This document shows positions 14,649 through 23,248 of a stretch of DNA of 27,353 nucleotides, piece after piece. The notes beneath the pieces were generated by a model. That model ran no database searches. It was not told where the DNA came from and saw only the letters and a list, made by a program, of their open reading frames with translations. Each line of letters begins with the position of its first letter. Within the stretch, counting starts at the first letter, position 1. This DNA is from Pseudomonadota bacterium. GTDB lineage: Bacteria > Pseudomonadota > Alphaproteobacteria > Caulobacterales > Caulobacteraceae. The position numbers were made by a program, and so were the translations under genes. The DNA lies in assembly GCA_023428785.1 (NCBI GenBank), contig JAEYWU010000144.1:1-27353 (forward strand), given 5' to 3'.

Positions 14649-15965
14649 ATGGCGCACCTGTCGGAACCAAAGCGTAGGGCGCTTGTCACGGTGCTCGAGG
14701 CCGCACCGGAACGCGTTCTGAGCGCCCTCAGTGTCGAAATGACCTATGTCGGCGGCGCAGCAGCAGCGCTCACTCTCGGCATTGTCCAGGATGTGCTTGC
14801 CGAGCGCAGGGCGATCGCCGCCGTATTCAGTCCCATTGCGCCGAACACGTCTGGACAGACATTGCGAGCGTTATGGCGCGCCCTCGCGGAGAGGCGTCCG
14901 GCGCCTGTGAGGCAGGTCCTGGATCTGGCCCATGCAGGCGGCATCAGGGATCTGGCGCCGAAACTGGCCGACGGATTGTGCGCCGACGCGGCCTCGGTTG
15001 CGCGGGGCATGGAGCCCGCGGCCCTTCGCCTCCAAGACGATGATCAAGTTGAACGGCTGGCCTCGTTCCTGGATTTGGCGCCGATCGCCCGATCCCTGGG
15101 AGACAATATCGGAGACTGGATCGGTCGACTGGACCGCGAGCGGCTTGCCGCGCTGAGGCTCGCCTTCAAGGACGCCGACGATGTGCGTGAAGATGGCCGT
15201 CCGCTGGTGATGGAGATGCTGGCGGCCAGGCTGCCCGGGCCGGGAATGATCCTGCGGCTGGTGTCGGCTGTGACGGACAATGCGAACGAGCGGTTCGTGC
15301 AGGGCACGGAATTGGCCTGTATCGGCGAGGCGCTGGTGAAACGCGTTGAGGTCCGGGCCGACGGGTTGAACTTGACTGGCAGGGCGTTCGCCACCGCCGA
15401 CGTGGGCCCGGCGGTGGCCGCGTTGCAGGAGGCCAGCGACATCCTGTCGGAGTTCGAGATCGCCTTTCCGTCCCACCACGAAGGTGGGTCGTGGACAACG
15501 CGGCTCGCGGCGGCCCGACGCAAGATGACTGAGCAGTTGGAGACAGTGCTGCGCGAGACACCGCGCGCGGTCGATCGAGCCTTGCCGCTGGGTAGCGCTC
15601 AGTTGGCGGGTCGCATGTCTCGCATGACGCCGAACCTTTCGGCCGACCCGGAGAGCGACGCTGTGCACAGAGCGCGCGCTCTGCTGTCTCTGCTGGCGGG
15701 CGCCAAGAGCGCAGCCATGGCCATGGGATGTGAATCCCTGAGGAAGCAGGCCGCGGATATGACCGCGGAGCGAACCGACCAGTACGCCGAACAGATCCTG
15801 CAATCGCTGCACGACGGCGACGCCGAGGACGAGCAACGGGCCCTCGCGTTGCTGGAGGTCGCTGCCGATTTCCTGTCCCTTTCGCGCGGGGCCGAGGCAG
15901 GAGCGCTGGTTCGTCGTCGGGCCGCTGTGGCGACCGAAGCGAGAGATCATCAGGCAGCCTACTGA
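14649..15965 (+). CDS. Hypothetical cytosolic helical protein of unknown family
   Basis: A 438-residue protein starting MAHLSEPKRRALVTVLEAAPERVL. It has no signal peptide and no obvious long membrane segment. It appears almost entirely alpha-helical, with many Leu/Ala/Arg heptad-like runs. Two segments stand out: LASFLDLAPIARSLGDNIGDWIGRLD (about 138-163) and the acidic-to-basic C-terminus YAEQILQSLHDGDAEDEQRALALLEVAADFLSLSRGAEAGALVRRRA. I do not recognise a catalytic motif or a named domain. It lies between the PepSY two-component operon and ccmE, all on the + strand. Codon use looks like its neighbours, so it is probably a resident lineage-specific gene. A regulatory or scaffold role is only a guess. 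Confidence 0.82.
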   Translation: MAHLSEPKRRALVTVLEAAPERVLSALSVEMTYVGGAAAALTLGIVQDVLAERRAIAAVFSPIAPNTSGQTLRALWRALAERRPAPVRQVLDLAHAGGIRDLAPKLADGLCADAASVARGMEPAALRLQDDDQVERLASFLDLAPIARSLGDNIGDWIGRLDRERLAALRLAFKDADDVREDGRPLVMEMLAARLPGPGMILRLVSAVTDNANERFVQGTELACIGEALVKRVEVRADGLNLTGRAFATADVGPAVAALQEASDILSEFEIAFPSHHEGGSWTTRLAAARRKMTEQLETVLRETPRAVDRALPLGSAQLAGRMSRMTPNLSADPESDAVHRARALLSLLAGAKSAAMAMGCESLRKQAADMTAERTDQYAEQILQSLHDGDAEDEQRALALLEVAADFLSLSRGAEAGALVRRRAAVATEARDHQAAY

Positions 15966-16007
15966 TGCTTCAATCCTCCGTCGGCATGGTCTAAGGACCC
16001 GGGGCTC

Positions 16008-16472
16008 ATGGCCCTTCTCCCCCGATCACCCCGCGCACGTCGACGGCTGACCTTCCTGGCCGTTGCCGCTCCAGTCCTGGCGCTGGCCGTAGGCCTGACC
16101 CTGTGGGCGATGCGCGAGCAGGTGACCTACTTCTATTCGCCGGTCCAACTGGCGGAAGCGAACGTGGACCCGGGAGTCACCATAAGGCTGGGCGGGCTGG
16201 TTGAGCCTGGTTCTGTCGAGCGGAGCGGCCAGGAAGAGACCAGATTTGTGATCACGGACGGCAGCGCCGTGACATCCGTCGTCTATCGAGGCGATCTGCC
16301 GGACCTCTTCCGTGAGGGGCAGGGTGTCGTGGTGCAGGGCGCCCTTACGACCGATGGTGAATTCCGGGCTAGCCAAGTGTTGGCCAAGCACGATGAGACC
16401 TACATGCCGCGAGAGGTCGCAGATGCTCTCAAGCGCGAAGGGCGCTGGCAGGAGGGCCAGCCCGGCGCCTGA
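16008..16472 (+). CDS. ccmE: Cytochrome c maturation heme chaperone CcmE
   Basis: A 154-residue membrane-anchored periplasmic heme chaperone that receives heme from CcmABCD and passes it to the CcmF/H ligase. An N-terminal basic patch (SPRARRRL) precedes one membrane segment at about residues 15-34. The OB-fold domain follows with YFYSPVQL and LGGLVEPGSV. The heme-attachment histidine is H128 with Y132 (KHDETYMP), the canonical HxxxY motif. The C-terminal tail is short. In the classic alphaproteobacterial cycHJKL arrangement ccmE is followed by ccmF and ccmH; here the next gene is the DegP-like protease, so it stands alone. The rest of the Ccm system would have to be elsewhere. Confidence 0.95.
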   Translation: MALLPRSPRARRRLTFLAVAAPVLALAVGLTLWAMREQVTYFYSPVQLAEANVDPGVTIRLGGLVEPGSVERSGQEETRFVITDGSAVTSVVYRGDLPDLFREGQGVVVQGALTTDGEFRASQVLAKHDETYMPREVADALKREGRWQEGQPGA

Positions 16473-16544
16473 GTTCAAAAATCCCGATGGCGGTCAAGAA
16501 TCCGGCGTATTCGGGGACCGTTATCGCTGGCCTTGGGATTGCAG

Positions 16545-16556
16545 AGGCGAACGCCT
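16545..16556. promoter_or_regulatory. Small palindrome upstream of the DegP-like gene
   Basis: AGGCG-AA-CGCCT is a 12-bp inverted repeat with 5-bp arms, 61 bases before the DegP-like ATG in the 145-base gap after ccmE. It may be an operator half-pair or chance; the remainder of the gap shows no recognised promoter or ccmF remnant. Confidence 0.2.
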
Positions 16557-16617
16557 AGATTCCATAGTCGACTGGCCGGGACGACCGGCGCGTACGCAAG
16601 AGGTTCGAGACAACGGC

Positions 16618-18183
16618 ATGCTCAAGCGCAAGGAATTCATCACCGGTGCGGCGGTCGGCCTGGCGCTGGCCGCGGCGGCTACGGCGGGCGGGGTCCTGGA
16701 CTGGCCGGGTGCTCGGGCCCAGCCCCTGGCTCCGGCGGATTCACTGCTGGTTCGCACGCAGGGCCAGGCGGTCTTTTCCCCGCCGCCCGGCGCACCTCTC
16801 TCCTTCGCTGATATCGTCGACGCCGTGTCGCCAGCGGTGGTCTCGATCGATGTGCGCCAGCGGGTTAACGCCCAGTCGTTGAGGGACATTCCAGGTTTCC
16901 GCGACCTGCCGTTCGACATTCCCGCTCCCGAAGGAGAAGACGAGGATCTTCCCGAACAGCTCGGCTCGGGCTCCGGCTTCTTCATTTCAGCCGACGGCTA
17001 CATCGTCACCAATAACCACGTGGTCGCGAACGCCGAAGAAATCACGGTCCGCCTGAACGATGATCGCGAACTCACTGCAACTCTGGTTGGGACCGATCCT
17101 GAAACAGACCTCGCCGTCATTCGGGTGCAGGGTGACGGGTTCCCGTTCGTTCGCTTTGAAACCGACGCCCGTCCGCGCGTCGGCGACTGGGTGCTGGCCA
17201 TTGGGAACCCGCTGGGGCTGGGTGGCACGGTGACGGCGGGGGTAGTCTCGGCCTATGGCCGCCAGATCGACCAGGCGACTACGCCTTACGTCGACTACAT
17301 GCAGATCGACGCGCCCATTAACCGGGGCAACTCGGGCGGTCCGACCTTCGACATTCACGGTCGGGTCATCGGGGTCAATTCCGCGATCTATTCGCCGAAC
17401 GGCTATTCAGTGGGCATCGGCTTCGCCATTCCGGCGGATGTCGCCGATCGCGTCACCCGCACCCTGATTGCCGGCGGGGCGGTCCAGCGCGGCTATGTCG
17501 GCATTTCGATCGGCCCGGTCACCAATGATGTGCGCGAAGCCCTGGGCCTGGCTGACGGTGTTGATGGCGCCCGGGTGACCAGCGTCAACGCCGGCGGTCC
17601 GGCCGAGCGTGGCGGCCTTGAGTTCGGGGACATCGTCGTCGCCGTCGATGGCCAGGATATCGATGACGCCAACGAATTGACCCGGCGCGTCGGCGCGGTC
17701 TCGGTGGGCGAAACCGTCCGCTTTGATGTGCTGCGCAACGGGCGTCAGCAGACCGTGTCGATCCGGGCCGCCGCGCGTCCCTCGGCCACAGATCTGGCCG
17801 CACTCAATGCTCTGGACGAGGACTTCGAGTTTCCCGAGGCGGGTTCTGTCCCCGGCTCCCAGGCGATGGGCCTGACGCTGCGCCCGCTCGATGGCGAGAC
17901 GCGGCGACTGTTCGGCGTTTCCGACAATGTGTCGGGCCTGGTGGTGACGGACGTCCAGCCGCGCAGCGCGGTTTCCCGGCTGGGCTTCGAGCCCGGGGTG
18001 GTGATCACGCGGGTGGACAACCGTCCCATTCGCTCGGTCGACGACCTGAACCGCATTCTTGGGGAACTGCGCCAGGCCGATCGGCCCAGCGTTCTTCTGG
18101 ACCTCAGCTATCGTGGCCAACCCAACCTCAGGATTGTGGAGCTGGATGACATCCCGGTGGCCGACTCGGGTCAGGGACGCTAG
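16618..18183 (+). CDS. degP: DegP/HtrA-family periplasmic serine protease (Do-like)
   Basis: The start is ATG 16618, giving MLKRKEFITGAAVGLALAAAATAGG, a plausible signal sequence or membrane anchor; the frame is open further upstream but overlaps ccmE. The 521-residue product has a trypsin-like domain with catalytic H134 (NNHVV), D164 (ETDLAV) and S239 (RGNSGGP). Two PDZ domains follow, at about 288-384 and 415-508. It degrades or refolds misfolded envelope proteins in the periplasm as a higher oligomer. An acidic insert (PEGEDEDLPEQ, about 104-114) precedes the protease core. It lies 32 bases ahead of an OmpR-type regulator and kinase, which may respond to the same envelope stress. DegP versus DegQ-type naming cannot be settled from sequence alone. 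Confidence 0.92.
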   Translation: MLKRKEFITGAAVGLALAAAATAGGVLDWPGARAQPLAPADSLLVRTQGQAVFSPPPGAPLSFADIVDAVSPAVVSIDVRQRVNAQSLRDIPGFRDLPFDIPAPEGEDEDLPEQLGSGSGFFISADGYIVTNNHVVANAEEITVRLNDDRELTATLVGTDPETDLAVIRVQGDGFPFVRFETDARPRVGDWVLAIGNPLGLGGTVTAGVVSAYGRQIDQATTPYVDYMQIDAPINRGNSGGPTFDIHGRVIGVNSAIYSPNGYSVGIGFAIPADVADRVTRTLIAGGAVQRGYVGISIGPVTNDVREALGLADGVDGARVTSVNAGGPAERGGLEFGDIVVAVDGQDIDDANELTRRVGAVSVGETVRFDVLRNGRQQTVSIRAAARPSATDLAALNALDEDFEFPEAGSVPGSQAMGLTLRPLDGETRRLFGVSDNVSGLVVTDVQPRSAVSRLGFEPGVVITRVDNRPIRSVDDLNRILGELRQADRPSVLLDLSYRGQPNLRIVELDDIPVADSGQGR

Positions 18184-18215
18184 GGTTTCACATCGCCAAG
18201 AGGGGGTAATCGGTC

Positions 18216-18887
18216 GTGCGCATACTGATCGTCGAGGATGACCAGGAGGCTTCGGCCGTCATGGCGCGCGGCCTGACCGAGGCCGGTCATGAGTGCGTGA
18301 CCGCCCAGGATGGGGCCTATGGGCTCGAAGCGGCCCACCAGGGCGAATACGATGTCTATGTCGTCGACCGGATGATGCCGCGCCTCGACGGCGTAGGCAT
18401 GGTCGAGACGCTCCGTCGCGAGGGTGACCAGACGCCGGTGCTGTTCCTGTCCGCGCTTGGCGAGGTTGAAGACCGGGTCACGGGCCTGAAGGCCGGTGGC
18501 GACGACTATCTGGTCAAGCCGTATGCCTTCCCTGAGCTGATCGCGCGGGTCGAGGCATTGGCGCGGCGCCGTGAGACGGGCTCGGTGCAGACTGTGCTCA
18601 AGGTCGGCGACCTGGAAATGAACCTCATCAGCCGCGAAGTCACGCGCGCCGGCCAGGACATCGACCTGCAGCCGCGCGAGTTCCAGCTTCTCGAATTCCT
18701 GATGCGCCACGCCGGCCAGTCCGTGACGCGGACCATGCTGCTGGAAAAGGTCTGGGAATATCACTTCGACCCTCAGACCAATGTGATCGACGTCCACATC
18801 AGCCGTCTGCGGTCCAAGATCGACAAGGGCTTCGACAAGGCGATGCTGCAGACGGTGCGCGGGGCGGGATACCGCCTCGAAGCGTGA
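18216..18887 (+). CDS. OmpR-family response regulator downstream of DegP
   Basis: The GTG start at 18216 is supported by the strong ribosome site AAGAGGGGG at 18198-18206. The product is 223 residues. The receiver domain opens MRILIVEDDQEAS, with D51 (VVDRMMPRLDG) as phosphoacceptor, serine in FLSALG at the switch position, and the VKPYAF lysine. The winged-helix output domain (about 125-220) includes PREFQLLEFLMRHAGQSVTRTMLLEKVWEYHFDPQTNVIDVHISRLRSKI, a QseB/CusR/PhoB-like signature. It is followed four bases later by its kinase. Targets are unknown; the adjacent degP is a plausible regulon member. Confidence 0.95.
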   Translation: MRILIVEDDQEASAVMARGLTEAGHECVTAQDGAYGLEAAHQGEYDVYVVDRMMPRLDGVGMVETLRREGDQTPVLFLSALGEVEDRVTGLKAGGDDYLVKPYAFPELIARVEALARRRETGSVQTVLKVGDLEMNLISREVTRAGQDIDLQPREFQLLEFLMRHAGQSVTRTMLLEKVWEYHFDPQTNVIDVHISRLRSKIDKGFDKAMLQTVRGAGYRLEA

Positions 18888-18891
18888 CGCC

Positions 18892-20292
18892 GTGAGGCTT
18901 CCGTCAGTCTTTCGGCGCACGCCGTTCAGGCTGACGCTCCTGTTTCTGGCGCTCTTCGCCACGGCGGCCAGCGCGCTTCTGCTCTTCATCTATTTCGCCT
19001 CGCGGACCGAGGCGGAGACCCGGGCCCAGGCCGATGTCCGGCGTGAGCTCTCGGCCATGACGGCCATCTATCGCGAGCGCGGCGTATCGGCGCTCAATGC
19101 CGAGCTGATCGACCGGGCGTCCAAGGGCGGCGCCTATCTGTTCCTCCTCATGGACGCGGACGGCCGGGCCCAGACTGGCAACGTCAATGAGAGCCCCATC
19201 GTCGACTACTCCGGGGGTGAGCACTGGGAGACGTTTCGCCTCTCGACGACAGACGCCGAAAACCGCGTCACGCGCCGCGCGGCCATGGGCGTTCAGGTGC
19301 GGCTGACAGGCGGTGAACTGCTCTTTGTCGGATCGGACCTCGGCGATACCGAAGCCTATCTCAACCGGCTGTCGATCGCGCTGTGGGGCGCAGCGGCGGT
19401 AGTGTTCCTGCTGGGACTGGGCGGAGGCCTGCTCGTCAGCCGTCAGGTCGATCGAAGCATCGGAGGGCTGACCCGGGTCGTGAGCGCGGTCCAGAGCGGC
19501 GACCTGAAGCAGCGCGTTGCCGTCAGAAACACCGGCGATGAGCTCGATGAACTCGGCGGCGCCCTGAACACCATGCTGGACCGGCTGGAACAGTCGATGG
19601 CCTCAATCCGGCATGCGGGCGATGCGATCGCCCATGACCTGCGCTCCCCCCTGACCCGCATGCGCGCCCGGCTCGAGGTCGCGCTGATCGATGCGGAGGC
19701 GGGGCGTGTTGACGCCAAGGACGCCTTGGCTCAAGCCCTGTCGGGCGCCGATGATCTGCTCAAGACGTTCAACACCGTGCTGGCGATCGCGCGGCTGCAG
19801 GCTGCGACCGACCTGGCGGACGCCGCAGTGATCGACGCCGCCGACCTCGCTGCCGACATGGCCGAACTCTACGAGCCGGCTGCTGAGGACAAAGGCCTGG
19901 AGTTTGGCGCGGAGATCGAGCGCGGCCTGGAGATCCGGGGCAACCGGGCCTTCCTGGCGCAGGCTCTCGCCAATCTCATCGATAACGCCATCAAGTATAC
20001 GCCCACCGGTGGCGCCGTGATGCTGCGCGCCCGTCGCAGGTCGAGTGGCGAGGTTGAATATTCGGTCACCGACACTGGCCCCGGTGTGCCCGAGGACGAC
20101 CGCGAACGCGTGCTGCAGCGGTTCGTGCGGCTGGACAACAGCCGGTCGGAGCCTGGGTCGGGTCTGGGGCTGTCGCTCGTTCAGGCGGTCGCCGAGGCCC
20201 ACGGCGGCCGCATCCAACTGGACGAGGGGCCTGGCGCGATCGACGGGTACGGGCCGGGGCTGCGGGTGGCTCTGCTGTTGCCGCCTGCATGA
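18892..20292 (+). CDS. Membrane sensor histidine kinase (HAMP type) upstream of glnE
   Basis: The GTG start at 18892 gives 466 residues. Membrane segments lie at about 13-36 and 160-183, around a periplasmic domain of some 120 residues rich in charged and aromatic positions (SGGEHWETFRL). A HAMP domain follows at about 182-238, then the HisKA box with H248 (AIAHDLRSPLTRMRARLE), and a HATPase domain with NLIDNAIKYTPTGG, VTDTGPGVP and GSGLGLSLVQAVAEAHGG. It is the partner of the regulator at 18216. Its stop codon overlaps the glnE start by four bases, so kinase and nitrogen-control enzyme are translated from one message. Confidence 0.94.
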   Translation: MRLPSVFRRTPFRLTLLFLALFATAASALLLFIYFASRTEAETRAQADVRRELSAMTAIYRERGVSALNAELIDRASKGGAYLFLLMDADGRAQTGNVNESPIVDYSGGEHWETFRLSTTDAENRVTRRAAMGVQVRLTGGELLFVGSDLGDTEAYLNRLSIALWGAAAVVFLLGLGGGLLVSRQVDRSIGGLTRVVSAVQSGDLKQRVAVRNTGDELDELGGALNTMLDRLEQSMASIRHAGDAIAHDLRSPLTRMRARLEVALIDAEAGRVDAKDALAQALSGADDLLKTFNTVLAIARLQAATDLADAAVIDAADLAADMAELYEPAAEDKGLEFGAEIERGLEIRGNRAFLAQALANLIDNAIKYTPTGGAVMLRARRRSSGEVEYSVTDTGPGVPEDDRERVLQRFVRLDNSRSEPGSGLGLSLVQAVAEAHGGRIQLDEGPGAIDGYGPGLRVALLLPPA

Positions 20293-23210
20293 GCGCGCGC
20301 CTGATCGACCAGTTGCGAGCGCCGGGTCCTGTCCTGCGGGCAGCGGCCCATGAGGCCGCCTGTCAGGCGATCGGAGAGGCTGCTGAGATCGACGACTGGA
20401 GCGATCTCTGGGCTGCTGCTAGTCCGTCGCTGGCGCCGGTCCTCGCGGCCTCACCCTATCTCGCTTCCATCTGTCGCCGGTGGCCGGATCGGTTGCGGTC
20501 AATCCTTGAGGCTGAGCCGCTTGAGCGCCTTGCACGCATTCTGGCCGAAACCGACGCCCTTACGGGCGGCCCGGACGAGCGCCGCCGGCCGCTGCGGCTT
20601 CTCAAGGCAGAGCTGCATCTCCTGACCGCCCTATGTGACCTGTCCGGGGTCTGGGACCTTGATCAAGTCACGCGGGCCCTGTCCGACTTCGCCGATGCGG
20701 TGGTCCGTTCGGCGCTCGGCGCGGTGGCGTCTGAGGCCCGCGAGCGCGGCCGCCTCTTGGCCGAGGCCGATCCCAGAAATCCCATTCCCGGCCTTTTCTG
20801 CCTCGCCATGGGCAAACACGGCGCGCGCGAACTGAACTATTCCAGCGACATCGACATCACCTTCTTCCAAGAGCCCGATCTCCTGCAGTCCGCCCTGTCA
20901 GACCGGGAGGAAGCTCAGGCCTTCGCCGACCGGATGGCGGGCGGTGTCGCCCGGTTGCTCTCGGAGCGCACAGGCGATGGCTATGTGTTTCGGGTCGACT
21001 TGCGACTGAGGCCGGACCCGTCGTCGACACCGCCGGTGGTCGCGGCGCCGGCGGCCCTGATCTACTACGAGACGGTCGGCCAGAACTGGGAACGCGCCGC
21101 CTTCATCAAGGCGCGAGCGGTCGCTGGCGACGCTGCGGCCGCCAAGGGCTTCCTTCAGGAATTGCGCCCCTTCATCTGGCGGCGGAGCCTCGATTTCGCG
21201 GCCATCGCAGACATCCATTCGATCAAGCGCCAGATTCACGTCCACAAGGCTGACGAGCGGCCACATGCCGCCGGCGCCAATCTGAAACTGGGCCGAGGCG
21301 GAATCCGGGAGATCGAATTCTTCGTCCAGACCCAGCAGCTCATTCTCGGTGGGCGCGACCCTTCGCTGCGCTCGCCGCGAACGCTCCAGGCGCTGGCGGC
21401 CCTGAGCCGGGCTGGCCATGTCGATCCCCAGGCGGCCGAGGAACTGACCCAGGCCTACGTCCATCTGCGGGCGCTCGAGCACCGGGTGCAAATGCTGCAG
21501 GACGAGCAGACCCACGTCCTGCCCGAAGCCGAAAGCGAGCGCGCGGCCGTGGCGGCCCTCTGCGGCGAGGCGGATCTGACAATCTTCGATGAGCGGGTGT
21601 CGCGGCTGCTGGCCGGGGTCAATGCGCGCTACGGCGACCTCTTCGCAGGCGACGAACAGCTCTCATCAGACTACGGCAGCCTCGTCTTCACCGGCGTCGA
21701 GAACGATCCGGGGACGCTGGAGACGCTCCAGCGCATGGGTTTTGGCAACCCTGGCTCGGTCGCAGACACCATCCGGGGATGGCACCACGGCCGGATCGGC
21801 GCGACCCGGTCCTCCCAGGGACGGGAAGTCTTCACGCGACTGGCCCCACGGCTGCTTGAGGCCTGCGCCGCCACCGGCGCGCCCGACGCCGCCTTTACCC
21901 GGTTCGCGCACTTCTTCGAGAAACTCAGGGCGGGTGTTCAGGTTCAGTCGCTGTTTCTGGCGCAGCCCTCGCTGTTTCGGCTGATCGTGGAGACCATGGC
22001 CTTCTCGCCGGCCTTGGCCGGAGCCCTGGCCCGGCAGGCGTCTGCGCTGGACGCCATCATGGATGCGGCCTTCTTTGAGCCCGTCACGGCCGATTCCGGC
22101 GTCAGCGATGAGATCGGGCGCGTGGCCTCAGAGGCGAGTGATTTCGAGTCCGCCATGAACGCCGTACGCCGGGTCCATCGTGAACAGGCTTTCCGGATCA
22201 GCCTGCAGGTGCTGTCAGGCGTTATCGATCCGGTTGACGCCGGTGGGCCCTATTCAGATCTCGCCGAAGCCTGCTGTGAGGCGCTGGCCGACGCGGCCAT
22301 GCGGGAGGTCGAGAGGCTGGCCGGAACGATGGAGGGCCGTGTCGCCGTAGTCGCGCTCGGAAAGCTCGGCTCGCGCGAAATGTCGGGGGCCTCCGACCTC
22401 GATCTGATGACCGTCTATGACGCGTCACCGGGCGCTGAGTCATCAGGTCGCGGATGGAGCGCGGATCGTTGGTATGGCCGCTATACCCAGAGGCTGATCG
22501 CAGCTCTCTCGGCTCCGACGGCCGAGGGCGGGCTCTACGAGGTCGATCTGCGTCTGCGTCCTTCCGGGGCGGCCGGTCCGGTCGCAGTCAGCCTGACCGC
22601 CTTCCGCGACTATTACGCGACCGAGGCTCAAACCTGGGAGTTCATGGCCCTGACGCGCGCGCGTGTGATCTGGAGCAGCGAAGAGGCTTTCGCCGATGAG
22701 TTGGCGCGGGACATCAAGGACATTCTGAAACGACCCCGGGATGCGGCCGTGACACTCGGAGATGCAGTCGAGATGAGGGGGCTGATGTCGCGAGAGCGCC
22801 CCGCCTGGGGCTTCTGGGACATGAAGCGCGCGCCGGGCGGGCTCATCGACTGCGAGTTCGTCGCGCAGAGCCGGCAGTTGATCGCCGCTGCTTCTGGCGG
22901 GCCCCTCAGGACCGCGACGGTGGACGCGCTCCGGGCGCTGGCTGACGACGGCTTAATCGATCCCGGGCACGCCGGGGTCCTCATTGAGTCCTGGAGGCTT
23001 CACCAGGCGGTGGCCCAGATGATGCGGGCCGCTCTCGAGCGCCGGACTGATCCAGCCCAAGAGCCGACGGGCTTTCAGACCCGGCTGGCCTCCATCGGCG
23101 GCGAACCAACGCTGGACGCCCTGGCTGCGAAGGTTGAGGCGGTGCGCGTTCAGGCGCGCCGGGCCTTTGAATCAGCCATGGCGACGGAATCCGGTTCAGC
23201 CGCCGTTTGA
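20289..23210 (+). CDS. glnE: Bifunctional glutamine synthetase adenylyltransferase / deadenylase
   Basis: GlnE adenylylates glutamine synthetase to shut it down in nitrogen excess and removes the AMP by phosphorolysis in nitrogen limitation, under PII protein control. The 973-residue length is standard. The N-terminal deadenylase nucleotidyltransferase motif is at about residue 175 (GKHGARELNYSSDIDITFF). The C-terminal adenylyltransferase motif is at about 691 (GKLGSREMSGASDLDLMTVYD). Each carries the GxxE...S-D-x-D metal-binding pattern, and a regulatory helical bundle lies between them. The PII/GlnB and glutamine synthetase genes are not in the window. It is coupled by a four-base overlap to the kinase gene upstream, and the EF-hand gene starts 38 bases after its stop. 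Confidence 0.98.
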   Translation: MSARLIDQLRAPGPVLRAAAHEAACQAIGEAAEIDDWSDLWAAASPSLAPVLAASPYLASICRRWPDRLRSILEAEPLERLARILAETDALTGGPDERRRPLRLLKAELHLLTALCDLSGVWDLDQVTRALSDFADAVVRSALGAVASEARERGRLLAEADPRNPIPGLFCLAMGKHGARELNYSSDIDITFFQEPDLLQSALSDREEAQAFADRMAGGVARLLSERTGDGYVFRVDLRLRPDPSSTPPVVAAPAALIYYETVGQNWERAAFIKARAVAGDAAAAKGFLQELRPFIWRRSLDFAAIADIHSIKRQIHVHKADERPHAAGANLKLGRGGIREIEFFVQTQQLILGGRDPSLRSPRTLQALAALSRAGHVDPQAAEELTQAYVHLRALEHRVQMLQDEQTHVLPEAESERAAVAALCGEADLTIFDERVSRLLAGVNARYGDLFAGDEQLSSDYGSLVFTGVENDPGTLETLQRMGFGNPGSVADTIRGWHHGRIGATRSSQGREVFTRLAPRLLEACAATGAPDAAFTRFAHFFEKLRAGVQVQSLFLAQPSLFRLIVETMAFSPALAGALARQASALDAIMDAAFFEPVTADSGVSDEIGRVASEASDFESAMNAVRRVHREQAFRISLQVLSGVIDPVDAGGPYSDLAEACCEALADAAMREVERLAGTMEGRVAVVALGKLGSREMSGASDLDLMTVYDASPGAESSGRGWSADRWYGRYTQRLIAALSAPTAEGGLYEVDLRLRPSGAAGPVAVSLTAFRDYYATEAQTWEFMALTRARVIWSSEEAFADELARDIKDILKRPRDAAVTLGDAVEMRGLMSRERPAWGFWDMKRAPGGLIDCEFVAQSRQLIAAASGGPLRTATVDALRALADDGLIDPGHAGVLIESWRLHQAVAQMMRAALERRTDPAQEPTGFQTRLASIGGEPTLDALAAKVEAVRVQARRAFESAMATESGSAAV

Positions 23211-23248
23211 CCGTCCAGACAGGGGTTGCACCCTCTATGGAGAAGACC

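Noticed and set aside
14871..15950. 359-residue - strand open frame opposite the hypothetical gene
   Set aside because: Composition (Arg/Gln/His/Pro-rich, no motifs) is that of a GC-rich shadow. The + strand frame has normal codon bias and fits the gene order.
23207..23248. Earlier TTG start for the EF-hand protein overlapping glnE
   Set aside because: It would place 14 extra residues before a textbook signal peptide, and the ATG at 23249 has its own ribosome site.
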